NCBI GenBank assembly: GCA_025093555.1 | Contig: JAIWNF010000049.1 | Span: 124,001-188,000, forward strand | DNA length: 64,000 nt | Origin: Circinella umbellata | Taxonomy: Eukaryota > Mucoromycota > Mucoromycetes > Mucorales > Lichtheimiaceae | Direction: 5' to 3' | Shown: positions 23,780 to 37,889 of the stretch, piece by piece | Layout of the letters: each line of letters starts with the position of its first letter | How positions within the stretch are numbered: the first letter of the stretch is position 1 | Notes under the pieces: generated by a model | Database searches by the model: none | What the model was told of the DNA's origin: nothing | Seen by the model: the letters and a program-made list of their open reading frames with translations, nothing else | Position numbers and translations under genes: made by a program

Positions 23780-25234
23780 ATTGGTTTAGAGAGAAGAAAA
23801 AAGTATATAAATATGTATAGAAATTATTGAAATTGTTGGCTATGTAATAATTGTTACAAAATGTGTAAGGCCGAACGTATACTGTTCCTTTTGTTTAATA
23901 TCTACTTTAATATTGTTACTAAGCAGTGGGAATCAAGTTAATTGTGAAAACAGTTTTTTTTTTTTTTTTTTCATTGTAATTTTATATATCGTTCCATGCT
24001 TACCCGAACAATGTACGGCCTTGTTTTTTTTATAGTCAAAATAGTTGTAATATAATATTGATCGTTAAATGGATTTACAAGATGACCTCTCGTTTTTTAT
24101 GTTTTTAGACGAGTCACCAAAGTAGTTGAAGGGGGGTGGGATATATATAATATATATAATATATACAAAAAAAAATATAAATATAGAATGGGTATAAAGC
24201 TGAAAGAGTAAACAGAAAAAAGATGAGCAAATTAATTTGAATCGTTGATTCTTTTTTTTTTTAATATGCTCAGGAACAAAATGTTACAAGAAGTATATTA
24301 AATATATGAGATTTCTCGTTCTTTCGTTTCAGCTTGGTCGTTATTTAGAGGTGAATTCTTTTCTTCTCTTCGCTATTATTTTTCCCTTTCCTTTTCTTTT
24401 TTTGGACAAGTTTTTTAAGGGAATCAATAGAAGAGAGAGGGTGATGCACAGCGAAAGAAAAAGAGAGAGAAAAAGAAAAGAGCTCTTATAACCAAGGTGT
24501 TACGAGTGGCAAAAAGCAAGGTAGCAACTCCACGCGGAGTTTAGTCTTGGTTTTGTGTCAGGTCTCGCATATTATGAAAAAGAACAAGCGTCTTTTTGTT
24601 ATAGGATTTACGTCGTGTGTGTAATAATTAAATGTACTTTTATTATAACAATTACCCAACCCAAGCACCGAGCCATAATATCTTATATCTCTTGCTCTGT
24701 ACTTCTTCTTCATCATAACCCCCGCACCTTTTTATGCTAATATTTATAACACTAATATAATTCATCAGCATGAAAAACGATCTACGGGATTGAAAAAAAA
24801 GTGCGTAACTTGAGTAACTTTAATCGCTCCTCCGATTTCATCAGCTCTACCACACAATACTCACAATACACATATACAAATAACAACAACAAAAAACAAT
24901 AAAAATACACACCAAGCCTTGATCTTGTTTTTTTTTTCCATTCCACACGAAAACCTTCACCCATGCACATGGCGCAACCAACCTTTTGTTTAGCATTAAA
25001 AATAAATAAACGTTCTGGACTCCTGATAACTATAAACAACTGTTTACGCAATAAATCGAAACTTCTCCTGCTTTTTTTTTCATAACAGTCATTATCTGAA
25101 ACTTGACATTAATCTTTTTTTTTACTCTTTCTTTCCTTTTTTCTTTCTTTCTTTCTTTTTTAGTGACTTCTTTCATACATCACTTTTTGTACACGTCTTC
25201 TTATACATATAGATATAATAAAAACATACAGAAC
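23780..25234. promoter_or_regulatory. Divergent promoter region, kinesin-3 (-) / calcineurin A (+)
   Basis: About 1.45 kb lie between two divergent start codons. It holds a T17-18 tract near 23953, a TATATATAATATATATAA block near 24142, a small perfect hairpin (AACTCC-ACGC-GGAGTT near 24527) and a long pyrimidine-rich stretch (25110-25165) just before the calcineurin start, which may be part of its leader. An in-frame ATG at 25103 would add a hydrophobic, pyrimidine-encoded 44-residue extension and is not preferred. Confidence 0.45.
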
Positions 25235-27918
<2,684 letters not shown>

Positions 27919-28348
27919 ATTAGATAGATGTTTAAGCTATAAATATATGACAGTTGTGTCATTGTTATTAAATAATTAAATACGTAATAAAAACTGTTGA
28001 AAACCCAAGTATCAAAATTCTACTGAATATATCCATTAAAGTACTAGTATTTCTACAAACACGTAAGTGTAAAGAATGTAGAAAAATAATCTACTCGCCA
28101 TATATCACAGTACATGTAGGTTAAAGTATCCAATTTTATCTTACATAACTGGCTTATTTCTCCACATCCGTAGATATTACTGTGCTTTTTGAACCATACT
28201 ACACATAAATCTATATATATATATATATATATATGGACCTTGCAAGCATCAGCTTATCATTAAATCATTCAAGACATATATGCATCCCAAGACTGTCACA
28301 TATTATAAAATTATTTATTTATTGCTTTGATGATTGAAAAATTATAAT
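27919..28348. other. Convergent intergenic region with AT microsatellite
   Basis: About 430 bp between calcineurin A (+) and the disulfide isomerase (-). It contains a short (AT)n run near 28213-28234 and polyadenylation-like AATAAA strings. No gene is seen. Confidence 0.55.
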
Positions 28349-30002
28349 CTATAATTCGTCGCGGACACGACGGGTATCTTGGATTTTGAGTTTGCCTTCG
28401 AATGGCCATGCTTGGATTCTGCCAGTAGCAACTTGATCGAGCCATCGGCTAATCGCTTTTTCTTCATAGGCACCAATATAAGGTCTATATAATTTCTTTG
28501 ATGGGTGAACAAGGAATAAGGTGGGATAATCGGCTACAAGATCTAACTTTTCAACAATATCCGATGCTTTAGTGTCACTTATCCAGGAGAAACGATACAA
28601 TTGTGAATTATCGTTCAATTTATTTAACATTTCGGAAGTCTCCTTTTGATCAGCTTCCGTTACAATAGCAATAACACAGATTTTGGCAGAATCAAGACAA
28701 TGTTGCTGTAATTGGCTATCTGATGCAATTTCTACCACTGTTGGATTTTATAGTAATGTTAGTTAAAATTATCTGGGATTTTTTTTTTGCTTCTCTTTTA
28801 TCCATTCTAATTTTATATTAACCTTTAGGTTTTTCAGGCTTGGGTGCTGGTTCTTCTTCAGAGGCAGACTTTTCCTTCTTGGCAGATTTCTTTTGTTTGA
28901 CAGGAAGAGCATGCTTGTTCAAGAAAGCAGATAAAGGCTCATACTTCAATTTGCCTTTATATTCAACATGACCACCAGTTGGAGATGTGAGAAAAAGCGT
29001 TGGAAATGAAGTAACACCATACTCTTTGACTAAAACCTTTTCTGATTTTTTGACCTCACCGACCAACATACGTCCATCCCCAAATTCAACGGAAAGTGCT
29101 TTATATAAAGGAGATGTGGCTGCTTTATCGGTAAACAACAAAGCTTTAGGAAGTGTCGAATTCTAAAAAAAAAAAAAGAAAAAAAAAAGGAGAATGAAAA
29201 TAAGTTCAAAATAATAATGAATAATGAATAAAAAGACACGTACATCTGTTTCGAAAAAGGTCTCAATGCTCATGCTCTTTTTGGATTTAACCTTGCTTGG
29301 GTCGCCCTTGATAAAACGAACCTCGGATGGTTGCAAAGCTAAAAGATAATCGACAATAGATTTAGCATCTCGAGCTCCAGGATAGTCTTGTGGTTTCTTG
29401 GTCATTGCGCCAGTTCGCTTATCAATTTTACGTTCGGGTTTAAACACTTTAATGGTTGGGAAACCTTTTATTTCGTATTGCCCGCACAAAGGCTTATTGC
29501 TATCTTGGTCACAGTCTATGGCACCAAGAACAGCTAATCCTTCCAAGTTTTTGGCTGCCTTTTTCCAATCAGGTACGAGTCTGTGATATATAGCGTTGAT
29601 TATTTATATCAACACTTTCACCATGTTTTGCTCTTTTTGTTTTACTTTTAACATATTTAATACTTACCTTTGACAATGTCCACACCAAGGAGCGTAAAAT
29701 TCAACTGCTACCAATTGCTATTATAATAATAATAAACAAAAAGAAATTAGAAAAACATCTTGTGTGTTGTTTCAACTAAAATTACAAAGGAAATATTAAA
29801 CGGTACGTTCACACGACAGGGCGTCATTCTTTTTTCTTACAACAAACGAAAAAGTTGCAACAGAAAAGAAACTTACGTTAGTATCCATAACAACTTGCTT
29901 AAAGTTTTTAGGAGTCAATTCAACTACGGAATCGCGTGGACCATAGAAAGCAAGAGCAAGGGCCAAGTTGATCCATAGTAACAGAATCGATTTGAATGAC
30001 AT
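28349..30002 (-). CDS. ER protein disulfide isomerase, PDIA6/P5-like, with RDEL retention signal
   Basis: This oxidoreductase forms and rearranges disulfides in the ER lumen. Minus-strand exons start at 30002 (MSFKSILLLWINLALALAFY, a clear signal peptide). Exon 2 carries the thioredoxin active site FYAPWCGHCQR near residue 55. Exon 3 continues the first thioredoxin fold (CDQDSNKPLCGQYEIKGFPT). A second thioredoxin-like fold (ALSVEFGDGRMLVGEVKKSE ... GVTSFPTLFL) lacks a CxxC pair. A Lys/Glu/Pro-rich linker follows, then a third thioredoxin-like domain with LVADYPTLFLVHPSKK, also without CxxC. The protein ends RRVRDEL, an ER retrieval signal of the K/H/RDEL type. One catalytic domain followed by two inactive folds differs from classical PDI with two CGHC sites. 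Length is about 450 aa. Confidence 0.9.
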
Positions 30003-30146
30003 TTGATCAGCGTATTATTATTTTTTCAAAGAAAAAAGTTACTCTTTACTTGGTCGCGTTTCATTGGTTTGCCTTCTTTAAATAGTTGCATTGGCCCCGT
30101 TGCTGGGTTTTTCAATGTGACACTGGAGTTTGCTTGTTAATCCTAC

Positions 30147-30410
30147 TTGGGTGTCACTAAAACAGGTGTACAATCAAAAGGTGTACGTTTTCTAAAAAAA
30201 GAGCGACATGAGCAAACAGAGTCACTGTATGAACAGCAAAAAAAAAAGTACTTCATCCATCCAGAACACGAGATATGGAACAACCTGCAACGAGAGGTTA
30301 TCATAAAGTTGGATTTTACTCTAGCAGATATTCTCCAGCTGGTACATATGAGTATCATAGAAATTCATAAAATCCAAAATAGATTGGAATGTAATATAAT
30401 AAATACGTAG
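30147..30410 (+). other. ORF of 87 codons inside an inverted-repeat element
   Basis: The ORF starts inside the left arm of the inverted repeat described at 30164-30829 and encodes a charged peptide (VRFLKKERHEQTESLYEQQK...). No family is recognised. It is either chance or the remnant of an element-encoded gene, and it also overlaps the promoter side of the divergent disulfide-isomerase gene. Confidence 0.2.
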
Positions 30411-30829
30411 CCATAATGTTTAAAACAAAAAAAAATAAAAACTGAATGGCCTATATATCAAAATTTTGAATTAAAAACTACTCATAAAGATTATTAGCCA
30501 GAACTCTGTAATAATGAATATTACTGTAAAATAAGGTCAAGATCACCATAAAAATTAGCAATTTTTTGACCATACATAATATTTCACTAAATATAAAAGC
30601 TACGTCGTACTAGGATATAAAGTACAATGTATGATTTTATGTTTGGTATAAAAATAACCGATTTAGTTTTTGCTTTTTTTATATTACAAAAAGTATAAAA
30701 CACTGTTTTTCATAATATGGTTCTGAAAAAAATACTTAGAGATATTGTGTGGAAAGGTGCATGCGGTCTACGATGAAGCCATAGAACCTTTCTTTATCAC
30801 TGGAAGTACACCTTTTTGATTGTGCACCT
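30164..30829. repeat. Inverted-repeat-bounded segment, possible MITE-like element
   Basis: The left arm at 30165-30186 reads GGTGTACAATCAAAAGGTGT plus AC. The right arm at 30806-30829 is its reverse complement with one mismatch and one extra base (GTACACCTTTTTGATTGTGC...). The arms lie about 640 bp apart in a gene-poor gap. Each arm itself contains a direct repeat of GGTGTAC spaced by eight A/T-rich bases. Target-site duplications were not resolved, so a mobile origin is inference. Confidence 0.4.
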
Positions 30830-32271
30830 TTTTCGTGTTTCCTGTCCTACTTTGATTCACTATGAAAGAAAACCTCAAATATCAAAATACACAGTTCTTA
30901 TTTTCAGGAGCAGAATAATAATATCTGCGTGAAGACTGCAATTAATTGATACTGGTTATTATTAGTTTTAGCTACAGACCTCATATATAGTCTATATATA
31001 CCAGATATGATATGAAGGTTACTAAATCATAATGTGTTCTGTATCAGAAACAGTTTGATGACGACATACACACAAACATATGATTAACTGGTGTTATATA
31101 CATGCTTTTTTTTAATTTCACTACTTGTTTTTAAGATAGATATTCAAACCATGGTTATGAAAAAAAATTATCATTTATTTTATTATTATAGTTGATAACC
31201 TTATTGTCCATAAGAGCTCAACGTCATACTAAACAAAAGTGTGAAAATTAAAAAAAATTCTTAAAATAGGTTTATATCTGTGATTAACAAATATTCATTA
31301 TTTAAGGTATATTAAAGTTTATTATTTTTCGTCATTATTTGGCGTAGAAAAACATGATTGTCCTTGACTTTACCACCATTGAACCTTCTTGTAAATTTTA
31401 ACAGAATACCAAAAAACAGATTTGATATGTAATATTTGGTAATCATTAAATGAAAATAAAATATACATTATGAATATAGCGATCTTTTCCTAATGCTGGG
31501 ATGGGTGGTATGATATCAATATAAAATAATAGAAATTATAGCCAACCATTGATTTATATAAAAAAATTTATTCATATTATATAGTAATAGTTTAATAACG
31601 TTACGAAGAGCAATAATTTATATTTATTCATATCAGGTTCCATTAAAAAAAAATTTTTACAGTGCACAAAAAAATCACTTGTTTTCTTGAGAACCGCAAA
31701 ACTTGTGCTTTGCAGTGACAAATAGTTGATTTGAATCTTTTTCTTTTGAAAAATAAAAGAAGTACTATTTACTCGATCTAGTATTCCGTTTTTTTTTGAA
31801 AATATAATATAACTCACTTTTCAAAAAGGAAAAGGTTTTAGAATTTAGTTAATAGTTTTATATAAACCACTCTAGACAAAAATATATAACTTTTTTTTGT
31901 TTGGTGCTGAATTAAACAGCTGATTATTAATTTTTCATACATGTCATTATATACTGCTATTTATACAATTATGTATCACTCTCCCTGTGAATTTTCTCAT
32001 TAATGGGTCTATCATCTGTTTATTATAATACGTAGTGTTATTGATCAAAGGATTTAAGCTTGAATACTTAATAGTATACTTTGCTGATTTTGATACGTAA
32101 CAGTAGTAAAAAAAACCATCTGCTTTTTCTGTTTATGAAAACACAATTTGTGAGATGATTTTTTAAACATACTTCCATAGTAACTAAAGTAGGATTGGCA
32201 TTCGAAACGGAAAAAGTTATTAAACATCTTGTTAATATTATATATATTCTAGCATTAACATTTAAATTTAT
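30830..32271. other. Gene-poor AT-rich stretch
   Basis: About 1.4 kb with no supported gene. Reading frames are short and biased to Phe, Ile, Leu and Tyr, as expected from AT-rich noncoding DNA. Confidence 0.5.
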
Positions 32272-32669
32272 GGGAATTGCTACGGACACCCAACAAATAA
32301 AAAGTTGTCAAACAAGCTCTTACACCATGTAAACTATAGTACAAGCATTATAAACACCAATACTGCACCTTATTTGACCACTGGCATACAGCTCTCACTT
32401 GTGTACATAATGATATAGTGAGAGAAAATAAGAAACAGTGAACGATAATTACAAAAAGTTGAACTGCTTCTGCTAATATAAGTTTCATTATAAACATTTT
32501 TAGGTTATATAACGATTATAACTGTATTTATAGTGTATAATAAATGGCCGGATACGGCGTAATTATATCAGATTATTTTGTATCTTCGAAAAGATATAAA
32601 AGTCGGGTATCTGTAAGAATTGAAATAACCTGATATAGTATGTTTTTGGGATGTCTGTAGCAATTCCCT
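32272..32669. mobile_element. MITE-like element, copy 1 (TIR GGGAATTGCTACGGACACCC)
   Basis: The left end at 32272 reads GGGAATTGCTACGGACACCC. The right end, about 32649-32669, is GGGATGTCTGTAGCAATTCC followed by CT, the reverse complement with two mismatches. The element is about 398 bp and has no coding capacity. Internal sequence CACTTGTGTACATAATGATA (near 32397) and the following TAGTGAGA...AAAAAGTTGAACT recur in the same order at 53373-53440 inside copy 2, with matching ends. ATTTAT occurs just outside both ends but not at equal distance, so the target duplication is uncertain. Two copies with shared ends and interior make a mobile origin likely. Confidence 0.7.
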
Positions 32670-34117
32670 AGATTTATATCTACTATTGAGTGAATGTAAT
32701 GCTAATGTCTTTTACTTTAGATACAATAGATATTAAATAAATTCGTCAAATATTAAGTACCGTAATTCCAATCTTTTGGAATCTATTGTTTCACGCTATT
32801 AAGGACGGTAATGAAAATGAATCTAACCTATCAAACAATATTTATATTCCGATTCGTTAGTATGAATATAAGAAATGTTCTCTTTACTCTTTCCCGTTTC
32901 CGCTCACTAGGTACTAGGCGTCATTGGTTACATGTGTGACATTGTCGAGTTTTTTTTATCATCCTGAAAAGAAGAGGTTGATAAAACTAGTCAAAGAAAG
33001 AAGGCTGTTTGATCGTCGATGATTTTTTTCTCAAAGAAAATACGTAACAAAATTGGTGGATCGTATCCGGAGGAATGAAGTTGAGTCAGTGATTTCTTTA
33101 TTTGGAGCAATATGTAATATACGTATATAATTTTGAAATCGACAATAATAAAAAGATGTTGATTATTATTATTATTGATTGGTCTACAAGTTATTACGAC
33201 GTCTTCATATTACGTATGTGATATGTAAAATATAATTAAGCGTATACGTATCATATAAAACATGACAATTTTGATTGTAAAATAATAATAAAAAAAGTCA
33301 AGAAATGTTTATTATGACACAAAAAATGAGATCGTTTACATACGTAAAGATTCAATGATTCAAAAATTTATTTCTGACTGATTAAATAAAAACAACTATC
33401 ATTTTCAAAGATAAAAGAAAAAGTATTAATGAAAATTAAAAGTTGTAATACGTACTCTTGGTCGCATTTTTTTTTTTTAAAAAAAAAACAAGTTACATAG
33501 GCAGATCACTACCAACATCATGGAGGTGGTATTGCGTCAGGACATAATCTTCCTCGTACCTAGGTAGCTGGATCGTCGGCTCTCCTTATTACCCGAAAAT
33601 AGAAAGAGTTGATTTATGACAGAACAAGATAACCTGATAAAGACGATCTGGATAAAGAGTTCTTGAGCTGGTCTTGATATCTTGCGCATTGAATGTCATT
33701 CATCTTTATTTCATAACCGAAAAGTTCAATACTATGAATATTACATATACAAAAGAACACCATTGCTCGTTTCATAAGATAGTAATAATAATAATATTAC
33801 GGACCATCATCCAGAATATTACCTCTATCAAAGTCAAAAGAAGTCTATAGACAAAACACTAAATTCTCTCATCAACCCATAATTCAGAAACAAACAAATC
33901 AGAATAGCGTACGCCAACTACTTACGTCGGCCTTATGTCGTCCGCATTTCGCCCGACGCAATTAAAATGCTGCGGTGACACGCTACATGCGAGCGTCTGG
34001 TAAGCCCACTTATATAAGTAGCAATTGTACCCAGATCCGTCCACAAAGCTATAGTGTCATATTCACCTTCCATGTTTAACCGCGTAGGTTGGAAGACGGG
34101 TTTCTACGACGTAGCAA
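32670..34117. other. Gene-poor stretch with a local GC-richer island
   Basis: Mostly AT-rich with no supported gene. A T12A10 block lies at 33467-33488. A less AT-rich island at about 33920-34110 (TCGGCCTTATGTCGTCCGCA... GACACGCTACATGCGAGCGT) contains TTATATAAG near 34011 and precedes a small ORF. It could be a promoter or a relic; neither is proven. Confidence 0.4.
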
Positions 34118-34327
34118 ATGGATACAAGCAGACAACATTCAATTTACACGTATAACTCTACTGATCTAAAGCATCAGAGAACTGAAGAAAAAGCCGACCA
34201 ATATACAAACATGACAGGAACCTCTATGTGCATTACATGTAAAAGCACCATGGTCAAACACGATAAACATACAAATTATCAGTACCTTCATGATTTCGCG
34301 CTGAAAACAAAAAAAAAAGAAAGTTAA
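34118..34327 (+). other. Small ORF of 69 codons downstream of a GC-richer island
   Basis: The ORF is hydrophilic, Thr/Lys/His-rich, with a CITC pair (MCITCKSTMVKHDKH). A TATA-like string (TTATATAAG) lies about 105 bp upstream. Just after the stop is an inverted repeat, TTTGACCATT-TTAATGGTCG. No family is recognised and it may be chance. Confidence 0.2.
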
Positions 34328-34602
34328 TACTAAACTTTCGTTTGACCATTTTAATGGTCGTTTGGTGTTTTTTTTAAGTGATTATCGTCTTATCAAACAA
34401 AATAAAATGGAAGTAGAGAGTTAGAAAATATTAATAATATACGTAATATGAATGAAACGATTGATAATAATTTGATAATAGTACGTAATAAAAAAAAGCA
34501 AGATAAAAAATACAGGTCTTTGATTTTTATTATTTTATGATGCGCTCTTTCTTTTTTTTTTAGTTAGTAAAGAGTTTTATGTATTATAATATATATGTGG
34601 TT

Positions 34603-34941
34603 CTACATTCTAAAAACGCCAAATTTGGTCTTTTCAATAGGAGCATTCAAGCTAGCGCTCAGTGCCAGACCGAGAACACTACGAGTATCACGTGGGTTAA
34701 TTACACCATCATCCCATAATCGTGCACTAGCAAAGTAAGGATGACCTTCTGCTTCATACTTTTCACGAATAGGAGCTTTGAATTTTTCTTCTTCTTCAAT
34801 AGCCCATTCCTCTCCACGCTTAGCTTTACTATCACGAGTAATTTGTGCAAGTACGTTAGCACTTTGTTCACCGCCCATAACAGAAATTCGAGCATTCTAA
34901 CAAAAAAAAATTATGTTAGTCTTTTTTTTATCTAACTGCAC

Positions 34942-34985
<44 letters not shown>

Positions 34986-37438
34986 TCAATCTTTCCCGTC
35001 TCTCAAATAAACAAAATAAATGTATATTACTTACAGGATACATCCACAAGAAACGTGGAGAATAAGCACGACCACACATGCCATAATTACCAGCACCGAA
35101 ACTGCCACCTGTGATTACAGTAAATTTAGGTACTTTTGCACAAGAAACTGCAGTAACAAGTTTTGCACCATTTTTAGCAATTCCACCTGCTTCAGCAGAT
35201 GAACCGACCATAAAACCAGTAATGTTCTGTAAAAATACCAATGGGATACCACGTTGTGAGCAAAGTTCAATAAAGTGAGCACCCTTTAATGCAGATTCAG
35301 AAAAGAGAATACCGTTGTTGGCAACGATACCAACAGGGTAACCATGGATATGAGCAAAACCTAATATGAATAAATGTCAGTATTTCCATAACTACCCCCT
35401 CTCATATATGTATAAACAGCAAAATCAATAATCCGACCCAATCCATATGTATATATGGATAATTTAATTAGTTTACCTGTTACCAAACTTGTGCCGTAAT
35501 GTTCCTTAAACTCAGCAAATCGACTACCATCAACGATACGTGAAATAATATTCTTGGAGTCAAAAGTCTTTTTCAAGTTATCGCCAACAATACCACCAAT
35601 TTCATCTGCGGAATAAAGAGGTTCTTCTGGTGTACGTACAGCAAGTTGAGAATCTTTGGTACGGTTTAATGAACCAACAACTCTACGAGCAAGTACCAAT
35701 GCATGTTCATCATCCAAAGCATAATGATCCGTTACACCAGATGTACGACCTAAGATTTTTTTTTGACATAAAATTAATATTTTTCTTTATTCCCATCCTT
35801 ATGTACAGTAAAATATCGTAAAAAAAAAAGAATTTTACTTACAATGCAAATCAGCACCACCTAATTCTTCTGCACTAATGTTTTCACCAATAGCAGCCTT
35901 GACTAAAGGTGGACCAGCAAGGAAAATAGTTCCTTGATTCTTGACAATAATACTTTCATCAGACATGGCAGGTACATAAGCACCACCTGCTGTACATGAA
36001 CCCATGACAGCAGCAATTTGTGGAATACCCATAGCAGACATATTTGCTTGATTGAAGAAGATACGACCAAAATGTTCACGATCAGGGAACACATCAGCTT
36101 GACGAGGTAAATTGGCACCTCCAGAATCAACTATTATATAGTAATATTACATATATTAATATAAATTTTTCTTTTTTCTATATACTCTCAATAATATAAT
36201 TGTATTATCAAATCATGTATGTAATCCATTGATAACCTTACCTAAATAGATACAAGGAAGATTGTTGTCCTTTGCAACTTCTTGTGCACGTAAATGTTTT
36301 TTGACTATATAATATTATAAAAGAACAGACTTGATCAATTTTTTTTTCGGGTTGTGCGAATAACACAGATATTAACAAGCAATTTTTTTTTTACCTGTAA
36401 TTGGATAATATGATCCACCCTATATAATAGATAATATACATATATATTATTAGCCATGATCACAATGAATTTTATTTTAACTAAAAAAACCCATATTGTC
36501 CCTTACCTTGACAGTAGGATCATTTGCAACAATCATACATTCAACACTATAAAATAATAAATGAATATAAGATCAATTATAAATTCCTTCCCTCTTTCAT
36601 TTTTTTTTTTTAAAAAAAATATGGATATTGTCCCTGCAATTCTCCATACCCAATATATAAATACTTACCCATTAACACGACCAATACCAGTAATAATACC
36701 ACCTGCAGCAACTTCATCTTCATATAATTGATATCCAGCTAACGGTGACAATTCCAAGAAAGGAGAACTATTATTTAGCATAAATATCATTAATTTTTTT
36801 TTAATTTAGTAAATGCTAAATCTTCTTTTCGTTCCTTGTATTATTTAAATTATTAGAAGACAAGGCATTTCATACTTTTGATCCAGCAAACGATTAATTC
36901 TAATTCAATAATAAAAAAAATTAAGAAGAATTAAGCATGTGAAATATATTTAAACCAAGCAAGAAAATAGATATCCATCCCCCCTCACTCTTTTTTTTTT
37001 ATTACCTGTCGCGTGGCAACATTTTATTTCTCGACAAATGTCGTTGACGTGCGCGTTCACCACCACCTGTGTGTTTTTTTTTCAATACAATAAGTATCTT
37101 TAGTATCTTTAAAACAAACAACCTTTTTTTTTTATTTATTTACCAAGTTTGATTTTTTCAATCTTTAATTCAAGATCATCAATAGCTTTTTGCATATTTT
37201 CGGCATTTTCCTATTATTATTGTTATCCATCAGTTTTTTCTTTTTATAGATAACACGCGATTTTTCGTATTTAGATTATATATATTTATACCTTGAAAGT
37301 TGCGCTGGCAGTTTCGACCTTATTTGGAAGGATGGTTGCTTGTTCTTCATGTAAAGCATGATAACATCTTGCTGTTGTTTGAACAGTTAAAGGACGAAAT
37401 GATTTAGAAATAATAGGTCGAAGACGAGCTGTAAGCAT
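34603..37438 (-). CDS. MCC2: Methylcrotonyl-CoA carboxylase beta (carboxyltransferase) subunit, mitochondrial
   Basis: MCC2 transfers carboxyl from biotin to 3-methylcrotonyl-CoA in leucine breakdown, together with the biotin-carrying alpha subunit (not in this window). The start at 37438 opens [20 protein letters not shown], a basic mitochondrial presequence. Exons on the minus strand are many and small, including a 24-nt microexon (36900-36877, RINRLLDQ) and a roughly 25-nt exon encoding GGSYYPIT. Carboxyltransferase motifs are clear: [124 protein letters not shown]. The C-terminus ends KTKFGVFRM. The [13 protein letters not shown] and GSSAEAGG motifs separate MCC from propionyl-CoA carboxylase beta. 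Confidence 0.95.
34945..34982. repeat. (AT)n microsatellite in an MCC2 intron
   Basis: About 19 AT units lie within an intron of the MCC2 gene, between the exons ending ...SPRFLWMYP and beginning [12 protein letters not shown]. Length may vary between strains. Confidence 0.9.
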
Positions 37439-37889
37439 GATTTTTTTTTTCTTGTTTCTTGTCAAAAAAAAAAAAAGAGAGAGAGAGGTAGGTAAAGAAG
37501 TATATCCGGAAACTGTTAAGGATGATTTGAAAAAAAAAAGAGAGAGAGAGAGAAAGGACGTGGAAAAAAAACGGAAGTTTGGGTTTGTTTAAAAAAAATC
37601 AAAAATTCCCACGCCTGAAAAAATGATAGAAGAATAACTAATTTAAAACTCAAGCAAAGCATGCCAAACAAAAAAAAAAAAATGCGGGGTTGTCCTTTGT
37701 GTTCAAAAGATGAAAAAAAAAGCGTGGTAAAATTTTGATCTTTTTGAGGATAATCGAACCGAACTTTTGGGTTGATAAAAAAATTATATAATCCAATAAT
37801 TATTATTATTACTATTGATGTGTAATGTGTCCTTCTTTATAAAAAAGGTGGAAATAAGGAAAAAGGGGGTGGGTATAGTTATTATTATT
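37439..37889. other. Intergenic region between VPS15 (3') and MCC2 (5')
   Basis: About 450 bp upstream of MCC2. It contains purine-rich GAGAGAGAG/A tracts at about 37475-37560, likely MCC2 leader or promoter, and the 3' flank of VPS15. No ORF is supported. Confidence 0.5.

Noticed and set aside
25103..25234. In-frame upstream start for calcineurin A
   Set aside because: The extension is a pyrimidine-tract translation (Phe/Leu/Ser) unlike any calcineurin N-terminus and is better read as 5' leader.
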